Of a DNA stretch of 36,732 bases, positions 1 to 8,820 are shown piece by piece. The position numbers and the translations under genes were made by a program. The DNA comes from Lachnospiraceae bacterium (GTDB lineage: Bacteria; Bacillota; Clostridia; Lachnospirales; Lachnospiraceae): contig JAFLSX010000021.1 of assembly GCA_022510705.1 (NCBI GenBank), positions 1-36,732 of the forward strand, given 5' to 3'. Under the pieces are notes generated by a model, which saw only the letters and a list, made by a program, of their open reading frames with translations, ran no database searches and was not told the origin of the DNA. Each line of letters starts with the position of its first letter. The stretch's first letter is position 1.

Positions 1-61
1 GACTTGAACCCTCGACCCCTTCATTACGAGTGAAGTGCTCTACCGACTGAGCTATTTCAGC
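1..61 (-). tRNA. tRNA-Thr (anticodon CGT), 3' part truncated by window edge
   Basis: Reverse complement reads GCTGAAA-TA-GCTCAGTCGGTAGAGC-A-CTTCA-CTCGTAA-TGAAG-GGGTC-GAGGG-TTCAAGT-C, i.e. acceptor 5' strand, D-arm, anticodon arm (CGT) and start of T-arm. Confidence 0.93.
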
Positions 62-152
62 AGGCAACCTTAACGGTCACAACAGTAATTATTATAAAGG
101 CTCCTCTAAAAAAATGCAACGGTGAATTTATAAATTTTAAGATTTGCCAAAA

Positions 153-1013
153 TTAAACTTGATGAACATCCAACTGCGGAAAGGGAATGGTAATACCTGC
201 TTTATCCAGCGTATACTTGGTCTCCTCTGTCAGCCTCCACTTAGCCGTCCAGTACTCCTCTTTTGCCACCCAGCAGCGCAGTATCAGATTAATGGAAGAT
301 TCTGCCAGTTCATCCACGACCACCAAATATTCCCTGTCCTTTAACACTGCCTCATCTGCTTGTAACATTTCTGTCAAAACATCTTTGGCCCGCCTTATAT
401 CCGAGTCGTAAGCTATCCCCACCGCAATATCCAGTCGGCGCACAGGGGCTGCCGTTACATTGGTCATACTGGTATTTGCAAGCGTACCGTTAGGCAAAAT
501 AATGACACGATTGTCAGGAGTCTGCAACTTGGTATAAAAAAGCTGGATTTCTGAAACAGTCCCCTCGTTTCCCTTTGCATCCTCCTTAATATAATCCCCT
601 ACTTTAAAAGGTTTTAACAGCAGAATGAGTACACCTCCGGCAAAATTGGAAAGGCTGCCCTGGATTGCCAGACCGATAGCCACACCCGCGGAACCTAATA
701 GCGCCACAATGCTGGCAGCATCCACACCAAAGCTTGAGGCTATTAAAAAAATCAATAATACATACAGCACGACTTTAGTAAAGGAATCCAGAAACTGCAC
801 AACACCTATATCCGCATGAGCACGTTTAAGGGACTTCTTTACTATCCTGCGTAACAGCTTGATGATCTGTCCGCCTATAAAAAAGGCGGCTATAGCTAAC
901 AGAATCCGTATTCCCAACCTAAGAGCCTTGTCAGGAATCTCCATCAACAACTGCTCTACCACATCAATATCCTGTGTAATATGCAGTTCTTCCACAATCA
1001 TTGCAGTCAGCAT
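153..1013 (-). CDS. MscS-family small-conductance mechanosensitive ion channel
   Basis: 286 aa ORF with GSAGVAIGLAIQGSLSNFAGGVLIL and PFKVGDYI motifs typical of MscS; GGAGG RBS upstream of the ATG. Confidence 0.93.
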   Translation of the reverse strand: MLTAMIVEELHITQDIDVVEQLLMEIPDKALRLGIRILLAIAAFFIGGQIIKLLRRIVKKSLKRAHADIGVVQFLDSFTKVVLYVLLIFLIASSFGVDAASIVALLGSAGVAIGLAIQGSLSNFAGGVLILLLKPFKVGDYIKEDAKGNEGTVSEIQLFYTKLQTPDNRVIILPNGTLANTSMTNVTAAPVRRLDIAVGIAYDSDIRRAKDVLTEMLQADEAVLKDREYLVVVDELAESSINLILRCWVAKEEYWTAKWRLTEETKYTLDKAGITIPFPQLDVHQV

Positions 1014-1021
1014 AGCTCCTC

Positions 1022-3274
1022 CTATTTTGTCTTTTTCCTGCTTCCGGAAGCCTTGGGTTCAGTCTTTTTCTTTTCTTCTTCACCTTTATACGCCAGAATA
1101 CTCACAGATAAGGGCGCCAATTTAATTTGAATGGAATATGGTCTTTCGTCCCATTCCTTCTTTGCGGTTTTCTTGATGCGGGAATTGACATTTCCGCTGC
1201 CTCCAAAAGCGGAATCGTCCGTATTTATAATTTCTTTATAACCGCCTTCATAGGGCACACCAATACGCAGCTGTAAGGGAGCGCCCGAGAAATTGGCAGC
1301 TACCACAAGCGTATCCTCTTTCTTTTTACCCTTTCGCAGATAAGTTAAGAAGCACTCGTTTCCTGCAATGCTGTTGATCCACTCAAACCCCTCTGCCGCA
1401 TGATCCAACTCATAGAGAGCCGGCAGGGTTTTATAAAGCTGATTCAATTTTTTAATCAGTGCATTCAAGCCCTGATGTTCGGCATATTGTAACAGTTCCC
1501 ATTCCACGCGCCTATTTTCGTTCCACTCATCAAATTCTCCCAGATCCTGTCCCATAAAAATAAGTTTCTTTCCGGGATGACTCATCATATATGCATAGGT
1601 CAGACGCAGCCCGGCAAATTTCTGTTCTCTCTCTCCGGGCATTTTTCCTAACATGGACGACTTGCCGTGCACTACTTCATCGTGGGAGAATGTCAGTATA
1701 AAATGCTCACTGTATGCATAGATCATACTGAAAGTCAATTCCCCATGGTGATGGCTTCTGAAATAGGGGTCGTATTTAATATAATCAAGATAATCATTCA
1801 TAAAGCCCATATTCCATTTTAGATCAAACCCCAGCCCTCCATCCTCCAAAGCACCGGTGATCATGGGCCATGCAGTACTTTCCTCCGCTATACTGAGCAC
1901 GCCCGGATTTCTTTTCTTTAAAATTGAATTTAAATGCTTAATAAATTCCAGGGCCTCCAGATTCTCATTGCCGCCGTACATATTGGCCACCCATTCCCCG
2001 TCCCGTTTACCGTAGTCTAAATAGAGCATGGATGCTACTGCATCCATACGGATACCATCGGCATGAAATTTTTCAACCCAGAATAAAGCATTGGCAATCA
2101 GATAATTTTTCACTTCCGGTCTGCCATAATTATATATCAACGTACCCCAATGAGGATGGAATCCCTGTCTGGGATCTAAATGCTCATAGAGGCAGGTGCC
2201 GTCAAAATTAGAAAGTCCGTAGATATCTCTGGGAAAATGAGCCGGCACCCAATCTAAGATCACACCGATACCTGCCTTATGCATTTCGTTCATAAAATAC
2301 ATAAAATCCTCAGGCGTACCATATCTGGCGGTAGGCGCATAATAACCGATGGTTTGGTACCCCCATGATGCATCAAAAGGATGCTCCATAACCGGCATCA
2401 GTTCTATATGGGTATATCCCATCTCTTTCACATACGAGATCAATTTCGTTGCAATATCCCGATAGTTTGCATATGCATTTCCTTCTTCCGGATCCGTAAA
2501 GCTGCCTAAATACAGCTCATATACGCTCATGGGTTCTCCGGGCTTTTGCAACTGTTCTCTGGTCTGCAGCCATTTCTCATCTTCCCATTTAAATTGCTTT
2601 AAATCGGCAATAACGGAAGCATTCTCCGGCCGGAGCTGTGCGGCATTGCCATACGGATCGGCCTTCAGATAGGTCAATCCGGTCTTTAATTTAATTTCAA
2701 ATTTATAATTATCTCCTACTTTCGCACCGGGTACAAAGATTTCAAAAATACCGGTGGGCATCTTACGCATTTGATGGATTCTGCCATCCCAGTTATTGAA
2801 GTCCCCAACCGCACTGACTCTGACCGCATTAGGCGCCCATACACCAAAATAAGTGCCTTCTTCCCCATCCAATGTCATAGGATGAGCACCCAGCTTTTCA
2901 TAAATAGTATAATGTATGCCATGGGCAAAGGCCGCCTCGTCATCCTTTGTGATGAGAGAGGTATGGCGATACGCATCCTGTCTGGTTTCCAGTCTTCCAT
3001 CAGGATAAGTAATAATATAGCGGTAAGGTGTAATCTTCTTCTCCGGCAGCCAGAGAGCGAAAAATCCATCATCGTCCGCCAGCTCCATTTCTTTTTCCGA
3101 CATATCTGTCAGAAACTGAATCTGTACTTTTTCCGCTCCAGGCCAGAAAGTCTGCAATAGTGTACCGCTCCCCGAAGGATGCGGGCCTAAAAGTGCATGG
3201 GGATCGGATGCTTCGGAATAAATGATTTCTTCAATGGCAGGCCAGTTCATCAGTTTGTACAATTTTTTATTCAT
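1022..3274 (-). CDS. glgB: 1,4-alpha-glucan branching enzyme (GH13)
   Basis: GH13 regions intact: DWVPAHF, GIRMDAVASMLY, IAEESTAWP, FSHDEVVHG; N-terminal CBM48-like segment. Start set at MNKKLYK (3274) behind GGAAGGAAG rather than the ORF-track 3295. Confidence 0.96.
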   Translation of the reverse strand: MNKKLYKLMNWPAIEEIIYSEASDPHALLGPHPSGSGTLLQTFWPGAEKVQIQFLTDMSEKEMELADDDGFFALWLPEKKITPYRYIITYPDGRLETRQDAYRHTSLITKDDEAAFAHGIHYTIYEKLGAHPMTLDGEEGTYFGVWAPNAVRVSAVGDFNNWDGRIHQMRKMPTGIFEIFVPGAKVGDNYKFEIKLKTGLTYLKADPYGNAAQLRPENASVIADLKQFKWEDEKWLQTREQLQKPGEPMSVYELYLGSFTDPEEGNAYANYRDIATKLISYVKEMGYTHIELMPVMEHPFDASWGYQTIGYYAPTARYGTPEDFMYFMNEMHKAGIGVILDWVPAHFPRDIYGLSNFDGTCLYEHLDPRQGFHPHWGTLIYNYGRPEVKNYLIANALFWVEKFHADGIRMDAVASMLYLDYGKRDGEWVANMYGGNENLEALEFIKHLNSILKKRNPGVLSIAEESTAWPMITGALEDGGLGFDLKWNMGFMNDYLDYIKYDPYFRSHHHGELTFSMIYAYSEHFILTFSHDEVVHGKSSMLGKMPGEREQKFAGLRLTYAYMMSHPGKKLIFMGQDLGEFDEWNENRRVEWELLQYAEHQGLNALIKKLNQLYKTLPALYELDHAAEGFEWINSIAGNECFLTYLRKGKKKEDTLVVAANFSGAPLQLRIGVPYEGGYKEIINTDDSAFGGSGNVNSRIKKTAKKEWDERPYSIQIKLAPLSVSILAYKGEEEKKKTEPKASGSRKKTK

Positions 3275-3294
3275 AGGACTTCCTTCCTTTCGCA

Positions 3295-4557
3295 TTAATC
3301 AGCCAGACTGTGCAAAAACAGACCACTCCTCAGTTTGGGTTCAAACCAGGTGGATTTCGGAGGCATTAACAGCCCCTGATCCGCCACTGCAAACAATTCA
3401 CCAATGGAGGTCGGATACAGGGAAAAAGCAACTCTCATATCGGTATGCACCCTTCTTTCCAACTCCTTAAGTCCTCGTATACCACCCACAAAATCGATCC
3501 GCTTATCGGTTTTGGGATCTTCAATCCCTAAAAGCGGCTGCAGTACCCTCTCCTGTAAAACAGAAACATCCAGATTTCTAACCGGGTCAGTACTCCTAAG
3601 TTCCTCTCCGGCAGTCAACAAATACCACTTATCTTCTAGGAACATCCCGAATTCCCCTTTAGCGGCAGGCTTTACGGGAATACTTCCCCTCTCTTCCACG
3701 GTAAACATCTCTGAGAGTTTTTCTATAAACTCCACTGTGTCCATACCGTTTATGTCTTTTACTACCCTGTTATAATCCATGATCATCAATTCACTGTCCG
3801 GAAACAGAACGGAAAGAAAAAAATTGAACTCTTCCTCCCCCGTAAAATCGGGCTTTGCTGCCCTTCGCTTTAACCCCACTTTAACTGCAGAGGCACAGCG
3901 GTGATGACCGTCCGCAATATAAATATTACCCAAATCCTTAAAAATAGCCTGGATACTTTGAATATCTTCAGATTCATCTATGCAATATACTCTGTGTGTA
4001 ATACCGTCTTGTGAAGTAAAATCGTAGAGCGGTGTTTTTGCTTTATTTTTACCAACCAGAACCTGCAGATCACTCCTGTCCCGATAGGCCAGGAAAATAG
4101 GTCCGGTCTGGGTATTTAAAGCATCTACATGCCGGATGCGGTCTTCTTCTTTTTCCGTTCTGGTATTTTCATGCTTTTTGATCACACCGTTTACATAATC
4201 ATCAATGGACGCACAGGCTACAATACCTGTTTGGCTTCTGCCGTTCATTACCAGTTCGTACAGATAATAGCAGGGATATGCGTCCTGTATGAATTCTCCC
4301 TTACTGATCTGTTCCTCCAACAGTTCCTTGGCCTTTTCATAGACCCGTTCGTCATAGGTATCTACTTCATCCGGAAACTGAGTTTCTGCCCTGTCTATCC
4401 GTAAAAAAGAATGCACATTGTCAGCCACAGCCTGCTTCGCTTCCTGTCTGTTGTATACATCATAGGGAAGCGCTGCAATGCGGCTTTCTAATCCGGGGGC
4501 CGGTCTGAACGCACGAAAAGGTCTGATTTCTGCCATATAAAAATTCCTCGTTTCCAA
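3295..4557 (-). CDS. DUF1015 family protein
   Basis: 420 aa; MAEIRPFRAFRPAP...LPYDVYNRQEA and IADGHHRCASA motifs characteristic of DUF1015. Confidence 0.88.
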   Translation of the reverse strand: METRNFYMAEIRPFRAFRPAPGLESRIAALPYDVYNRQEAKQAVADNVHSFLRIDRAETQFPDEVDTYDERVYEKAKELLEEQISKGEFIQDAYPCYYLYELVMNGRSQTGIVACASIDDYVNGVIKKHENTRTEKEEDRIRHVDALNTQTGPIFLAYRDRSDLQVLVGKNKAKTPLYDFTSQDGITHRVYCIDESEDIQSIQAIFKDLGNIYIADGHHRCASAVKVGLKRRAAKPDFTGEEEFNFFLSVLFPDSELMIMDYNRVVKDINGMDTVEFIEKLSEMFTVEERGSIPVKPAAKGEFGMFLEDKWYLLTAGEELRSTDPVRNLDVSVLQERVLQPLLGIEDPKTDKRIDFVGGIRGLKELERRVHTDMRVAFSLYPTSIGELFAVADQGLLMPPKSTWFEPKLRSGLFLHSLAD

Positions 4558-4696
4558 TATTACTTTTGATCTTTTACCTATCTCATTTTACCAAAAATTA
4601 CTATACATCACAAGACAATGGTGATAAAATATCAAGAGAAAACGTAAAAGAAATAATTTTTGACAATACTAATAAAAAATAAAAGGATGGAAACTT

Positions 4697-4978
4697 ATGA
4701 CCGCCGAAGACAGAAAAATTTTAGCAAGAATCAATAAATATGCTGAATCCGTTATGGCTGATATAGACCCTCAGAAAGTGCAGGTATCGGCGCAGCTTGA
4801 CAAACTCCGCCCTATACTACAGGAAATAGCGGATGAGCAAGGCGTTTCTCTGGAAGACTTTTTTATCCGTTATATGGATTTACAAAGTGAATCCGCCTGT
4901 CTGGCGAATCAGAAAATGCGTACCAATCTGGAAGATATACTGGCTGACGGAGAAAATCAGCCTTTTCTGTACCGATAA
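4697..4978 (+). CDS. small hypothetical protein (93 aa)
   Basis: ORF preceded by AAAAGGATGG; isolated between divergent DUF1015 and convergent serA; followed by a terminator hairpin. Confidence 0.7.
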   Translation: MTAEDRKILARINKYAESVMADIDPQKVQVSAQLDKLRPILQEIADEQGVSLEDFFIRYMDLQSESACLANQKMRTNLEDILADGENQPFLYR

Positions 4979-4992
4979 ACCGGATAACACAC

Positions 4993-5020
4993 AAAAAAGC
5001 GGCCCAATAGGCCGCTTTTA
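4993..5020. terminator. bidirectional Rho-independent terminator (93-aa ORF / serA)
   Basis: AAAAAAGCGGCC-CAATA-GGCCGCTTTTA perfect GC stem with flanking A/T runs between convergent genes. Confidence 0.9.
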
Positions 5021-5055
5021 TCATGCTTATTTCATAGAAATGAAACTACGATTCC

Positions 5056-6228
5056 TTATTTTACCACACGCACACGGAACACGCCGTCGATGGCACTCAA
5101 TTTCTCTACAATCTGTGTCGTAGCCGGACTCTCCACATCCAACATGGTATAGGCTACATTGCCTTTTGATTTGTTCGTCATATCGGAAATATTGATGCCA
5201 TTATCACCGAAGCAGGCGGTAAACTTAGTAATCATGTTGGCTACATTTTTATGGAAAATAGCTACTCTGCCCGCCTGTGTACAAACACCCATATCGCAGG
5301 CCGGATAGTTTACGCTGTTCTTGATGTTGCCATTCTCCAGATAGTCCATCATCTCTTTTACTGCCATTACAGCACAGTTATCCTCGGATTCTTCCGTGGA
5401 AGCACCCAAGTGGGGAATTACGATACAGCCCGGTTTGCCTGCGGTAGTGGAATTGGGAAAATCAGAAACATACTTACGGATCTTTCCGCTTTCAATACCT
5501 GCTAACACATCCTGCTCATTTGCCAGTAAATCTCTTGCAAAATTCAGAATCACCACACCGTCCTTCATCTGTGCGATAGCATCCTTATTGATCATTTCCC
5601 TGGTGGAATCAAGCAAAGGAACATGGATGGTAATATAATCACAATCTCTGTAAATTTCCTCCACATTCAGTACATGTTTTACATCGCGGCTCAGATTCCA
5701 TGCAGCATCTACGGATACATAGGGATCATAGCCGTATACCTCCATACCAAGATGTCTTACGGCATTAGCTACCTTGACACCGATAGCACCCAGACCGATG
5801 ATCCCCAGCTTTTTACCCATCAGCTCGGTACCCGCAAAGTTCTTCTTCTCTTTTTCCGCAGTCTTTGCAACATTTTCATCTTCGGAATTGTTCTTCACCC
5901 ATTCAATACCGCCGACTACATCTCTTGCAGCCAAAAGCATCCCTGCAATTACCAATTCCTTTACACCGTTGGCATTGGCTCCCGGGGTATTGAATACCAC
6001 AATGCCCTTTTCCGCACATTTATCCAACGGAATATTGTTTACACCGGCTCCTGCCCTGGCAATGGCTAACAGCTTTTCGGGAAGATCCATCTCATGCATG
6101 GAAGCGCTTCTAACCAGCACTCCTTCTGCTTCCTCCACCGATTCGGTCTTTGTATAGTTCTCCGTAAAATTAACCAATCCTACCTGAGAAATAGGATTCA
6201 GACAATAGTACCTAAACATATTCTTCAC
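5056..6228 (-). CDS. serA: D-3-phosphoglycerate dehydrogenase
   Basis: Rossmann motif GKKLGIIGLGAIGVKVANA, GAGVNNIPLDKCAEKGIVVFNTPGANANGVKEL; C-terminal ACT-like segment. Confidence 0.94.
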   Translation of the reverse strand: MKNMFRYYCLNPISQVGLVNFTENYTKTESVEEAEGVLVRSASMHEMDLPEKLLAIARAGAGVNNIPLDKCAEKGIVVFNTPGANANGVKELVIAGMLLAARDVVGGIEWVKNNSEDENVAKTAEKEKKNFAGTELMGKKLGIIGLGAIGVKVANAVRHLGMEVYGYDPYVSVDAAWNLSRDVKHVLNVEEIYRDCDYITIHVPLLDSTREMINKDAIAQMKDGVVILNFARDLLANEQDVLAGIESGKIRKYVSDFPNSTTAGKPGCIVIPHLGASTEESEDNCAVMAVKEMMDYLENGNIKNSVNYPACDMGVCTQAGRVAIFHKNVANMITKFTACFGDNGINISDMTNKSKGNVAYTMLDVESPATTQIVEKLSAIDGVFRVRVVK

Positions 6229-6230
6229 TC

Positions 6231-7316
6231 CTATGCATTATTTTTCTCAAATTCCTTCATGAATGCCACCAGCTTCTCAACGCCTTCTATGGGCATGGCA
6301 TTGTAGATGCTGGCACGCATACCGCCTACGCTTCTGTGGCCTTTTAAGTTCACAAAACCTGCAGCAGTGGCCTCTTTTATAAATTTGGCATCCATTTCTT
6401 CGCTGCCGGTTATAAATGGCACATTCATTAAAGAACGGTCTTCCTTTCTGACAGTACCCTTAAAGAGACTACTCTCATCCAAGAAATCGTAAAGAATTTT
6501 TGCTTTCTTTTCGTTATGGGCTTTCATAGCTTCCAGACCGCCCTGCTTCTTTAACCATTTAAAGACCTTACCACAGATATAGATACCATATGCGGGCGGT
6601 GTATTGTAAAGGGAATCATTGTCCGCATGTATCTTGTATTTAAACATGGTAGGGGTACCGGGTAGCACATCCTCGGTAATCAGATCCTCTCTGATAATTA
6701 CGATCACCACACCTGCAGGACCGATATTCTTCTGAACCCCACCGTAGATCAGCGCGTATTTACTCACATCTACCGGCTCCGATAAGAAACAGGAAGAAAC
6801 GTCCGCTACCAGGGGCTTACCCTTGGTGTTGGGCAAGGTTTTGAACTTGGTTCCGTAAATTGTATTGTTTTCACAGATATAGACATAGTCCGCATCTTCA
6901 CTGATGGGAAGATCGGAGCAGTCCGGTATGTAAGAAAAGGTCTCATCCTCGCTGGATGCAATTTTATTTGCTTTGCCGTAAAGCGCCGCTTCCTGATAAG
7001 CTTTCTTAGCCCATTGTCCTGTTACAATATAGTCCGCCACTTTGTTCTTCATCAGATTCATGGGAATCATGGCAAACTGCGAACTGGCGCCACCCTGTAA
7101 AAACAGCACCTTATAATTGTCGGGAATCTGCATCAGCTCTCTTAAATCAGCTTCTGCATCCTTAATAATCTTGTCATAAGTCTTGGACCGGTGGCTCATC
7201 TCCATTACGGACATACCGCTTCCTTCATAATCCAGCATCTCATCTGCCGCTTCTTTTAATACTTCCTCGGGCAGTACCGCAGGTCCTGCAGAAAAATTAT
7301 AAACTCGCACTTTCAT
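6231..7316 (-). CDS. serC: phosphoserine aminotransferase
   Basis: MKVRVYNFSAGPAVLPEEVL, GGVQKNIGPAGV PLP-lysine region; directly upstream of serA. Confidence 0.95.
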   Translation of the reverse strand: MKVRVYNFSAGPAVLPEEVLKEAADEMLDYEGSGMSVMEMSHRSKTYDKIIKDAEADLRELMQIPDNYKVLFLQGGASSQFAMIPMNLMKNKVADYIVTGQWAKKAYQEAALYGKANKIASSEDETFSYIPDCSDLPISEDADYVYICENNTIYGTKFKTLPNTKGKPLVADVSSCFLSEPVDVSKYALIYGGVQKNIGPAGVVIVIIREDLITEDVLPGTPTMFKYKIHADNDSLYNTPPAYGIYICGKVFKWLKKQGGLEAMKAHNEKKAKILYDFLDESSLFKGTVRKEDRSLMNVPFITGSEEMDAKFIKEATAAGFVNLKGHRSVGGMRASIYNAMPIEGVEKLVAFMKEFEKNNA

Positions 7317-7349
7317 ATCCTCCTCGTTTCCGTAACTGACATACGTTTT

Positions 7350-7378
7350 ATTGTAAACGCTCCAACCGCTTTCGTCAA
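7350..7378 (-). promoter_or_regulatory. predicted sigma-A promoter of serC-serA
   Basis: On the minus strand TTGACG-17 bp-TACAAT, about 35 bp upstream of the serC ATG. Confidence 0.65.
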
Positions 7379-7421
7379 CTGCATTGTTAAATGATTCTCA
7401 CATACACTATATAAATAATAC

Positions 7422-8807
7422 TCAGTAAAACATAACTACCGGTACACCGATTTCCAGCATCTCATATAATTCAGGCATCACATCGGGCGGAATATTGATG
7501 CAGCCGTGGGAACCGTTTGTCTTATAGATCTCCCCTCCGAATTCTTTCCGCCAAGAAGCATCGTGAAGACCAATATTACCTGTTACAGGCATCCAGTATT
7601 TCACAAAAGAAGCATAGCCCGGGCCTCTCAATGTCCTATTCCGCTGCATACTGTAAACATAATTAACGCCCTCCGGTGTCCCCATCCTGCGTCCTGTATT
7701 GCCCGTCACTACATCTGTCTCCAACAAAAGCTTTCCATCTTCATAATAGTAAAGCTTTTGCTCCGTCATGTCCACCTCCACATAGGTGTCACCGATATCG
7801 TCCTTTCCCCTTACATAAGCTTCCCGCGTATAGGATGGCACATGAACCTCCTCTACACCACTTAAAAATGCCTGTTTTAAATATGTTTCTTCAGCAGCTC
7901 TGTCAATTTCATTCCCATAGGTTCCTCCTTCAATGGTAATAAGGTCTCCTCGTGTAGACTGAAAAGTATGTGTACTGCCGTAGGTAGTATATTCCGCACA
8001 AAGTATATCCAGAAACTCCTGTATGCCCTCCTCCTTAAGTATCAGCTCACCGCTACTATCCAGTAAAAAATCTCCTTTTTCCGATAACATGATCCAGCCG
8101 GAAACAATTTCCGGAGTAAGTTCCACAAAAGCATCACCCATATCATATACAATGCCGCAGGTTTGAAATGCATCCACCTTCTCCCACAGAGCCAATGTTT
8201 TTAACATCTGATCCGTATAAGGTAAATCCACATAACAGGAAGAGACATCTATTTCCGTCATACCGGTTTTCAGTGCTTCTATGATCACAGTTTTCAGCAT
8301 ATCCTTATCCAGGATATCTGTCATGCCATCCTTTAGCACATAACCCTGTTCCAGCAAGATTTCAACATTCTGCGTCTTTTCGTTGTCACGATAGATACCG
8401 CAATTCTCCAGTGCCTTTGCAAGTAAATCCTCATTCAGCACAATCTGTGGCGGAAGCGTCCGATAGCGGAAATCAAATAGATTCATAATCCATAAATAAG
8501 GGCTTTGTGCAGACTGTATATCCTCCAATTGACCAATATAGTCAATGTTCAATCCAATCTCATCAAATCCGATGATATAGGTATGTCCGTAAGCATCCTG
8601 TAAGGAAAAAGAATCCTTTCCGTACTGTTTCTTTAATTCTTCGTTTACCTGTTCCACAGACTTACCGGTACAATAAATTCCATTGATAAAGGTTCCCGGT
8701 CCAAACCCCTCCTGATAACAAAAGCCGATCACAAAATACAGGATGGTCAGAAGCAGGAACCCAAGTATAACGGTAAGCTGTATCATCAGCCCTCTTCTTT
8801 TTGCCAT
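7422..8807 (-). CDS. L,D-transpeptidase (YkuD domain) with N-terminal membrane anchor
   Basis: TM helix near N-terminus; C-terminal VDMTEQKLYYYEDGKL...GNIGLHDASW...GSHGCINIPPDVMPELYE (catalytic HGC). Confidence 0.93.
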   Translation of the reverse strand: MAKRRGLMIQLTVILGFLLLTILYFVIGFCYQEGFGPGTFINGIYCTGKSVEQVNEELKKQYGKDSFSLQDAYGHTYIIGFDEIGLNIDYIGQLEDIQSAQSPYLWIMNLFDFRYRTLPPQIVLNEDLLAKALENCGIYRDNEKTQNVEILLEQGYVLKDGMTDILDKDMLKTVIIEALKTGMTEIDVSSCYVDLPYTDQMLKTLALWEKVDAFQTCGIVYDMGDAFVELTPEIVSGWIMLSEKGDFLLDSSGELILKEEGIQEFLDILCAEYTTYGSTHTFQSTRGDLITIEGGTYGNEIDRAAEETYLKQAFLSGVEEVHVPSYTREAYVRGKDDIGDTYVEVDMTEQKLYYYEDGKLLLETDVVTGNTGRRMGTPEGVNYVYSMQRNRTLRGPGYASFVKYWMPVTGNIGLHDASWRKEFGGEIYKTNGSHGCINIPPDVMPELYEMLEIGVPVVMFY

Positions 8808-8820
8808 ATTCCCTCAAAAA

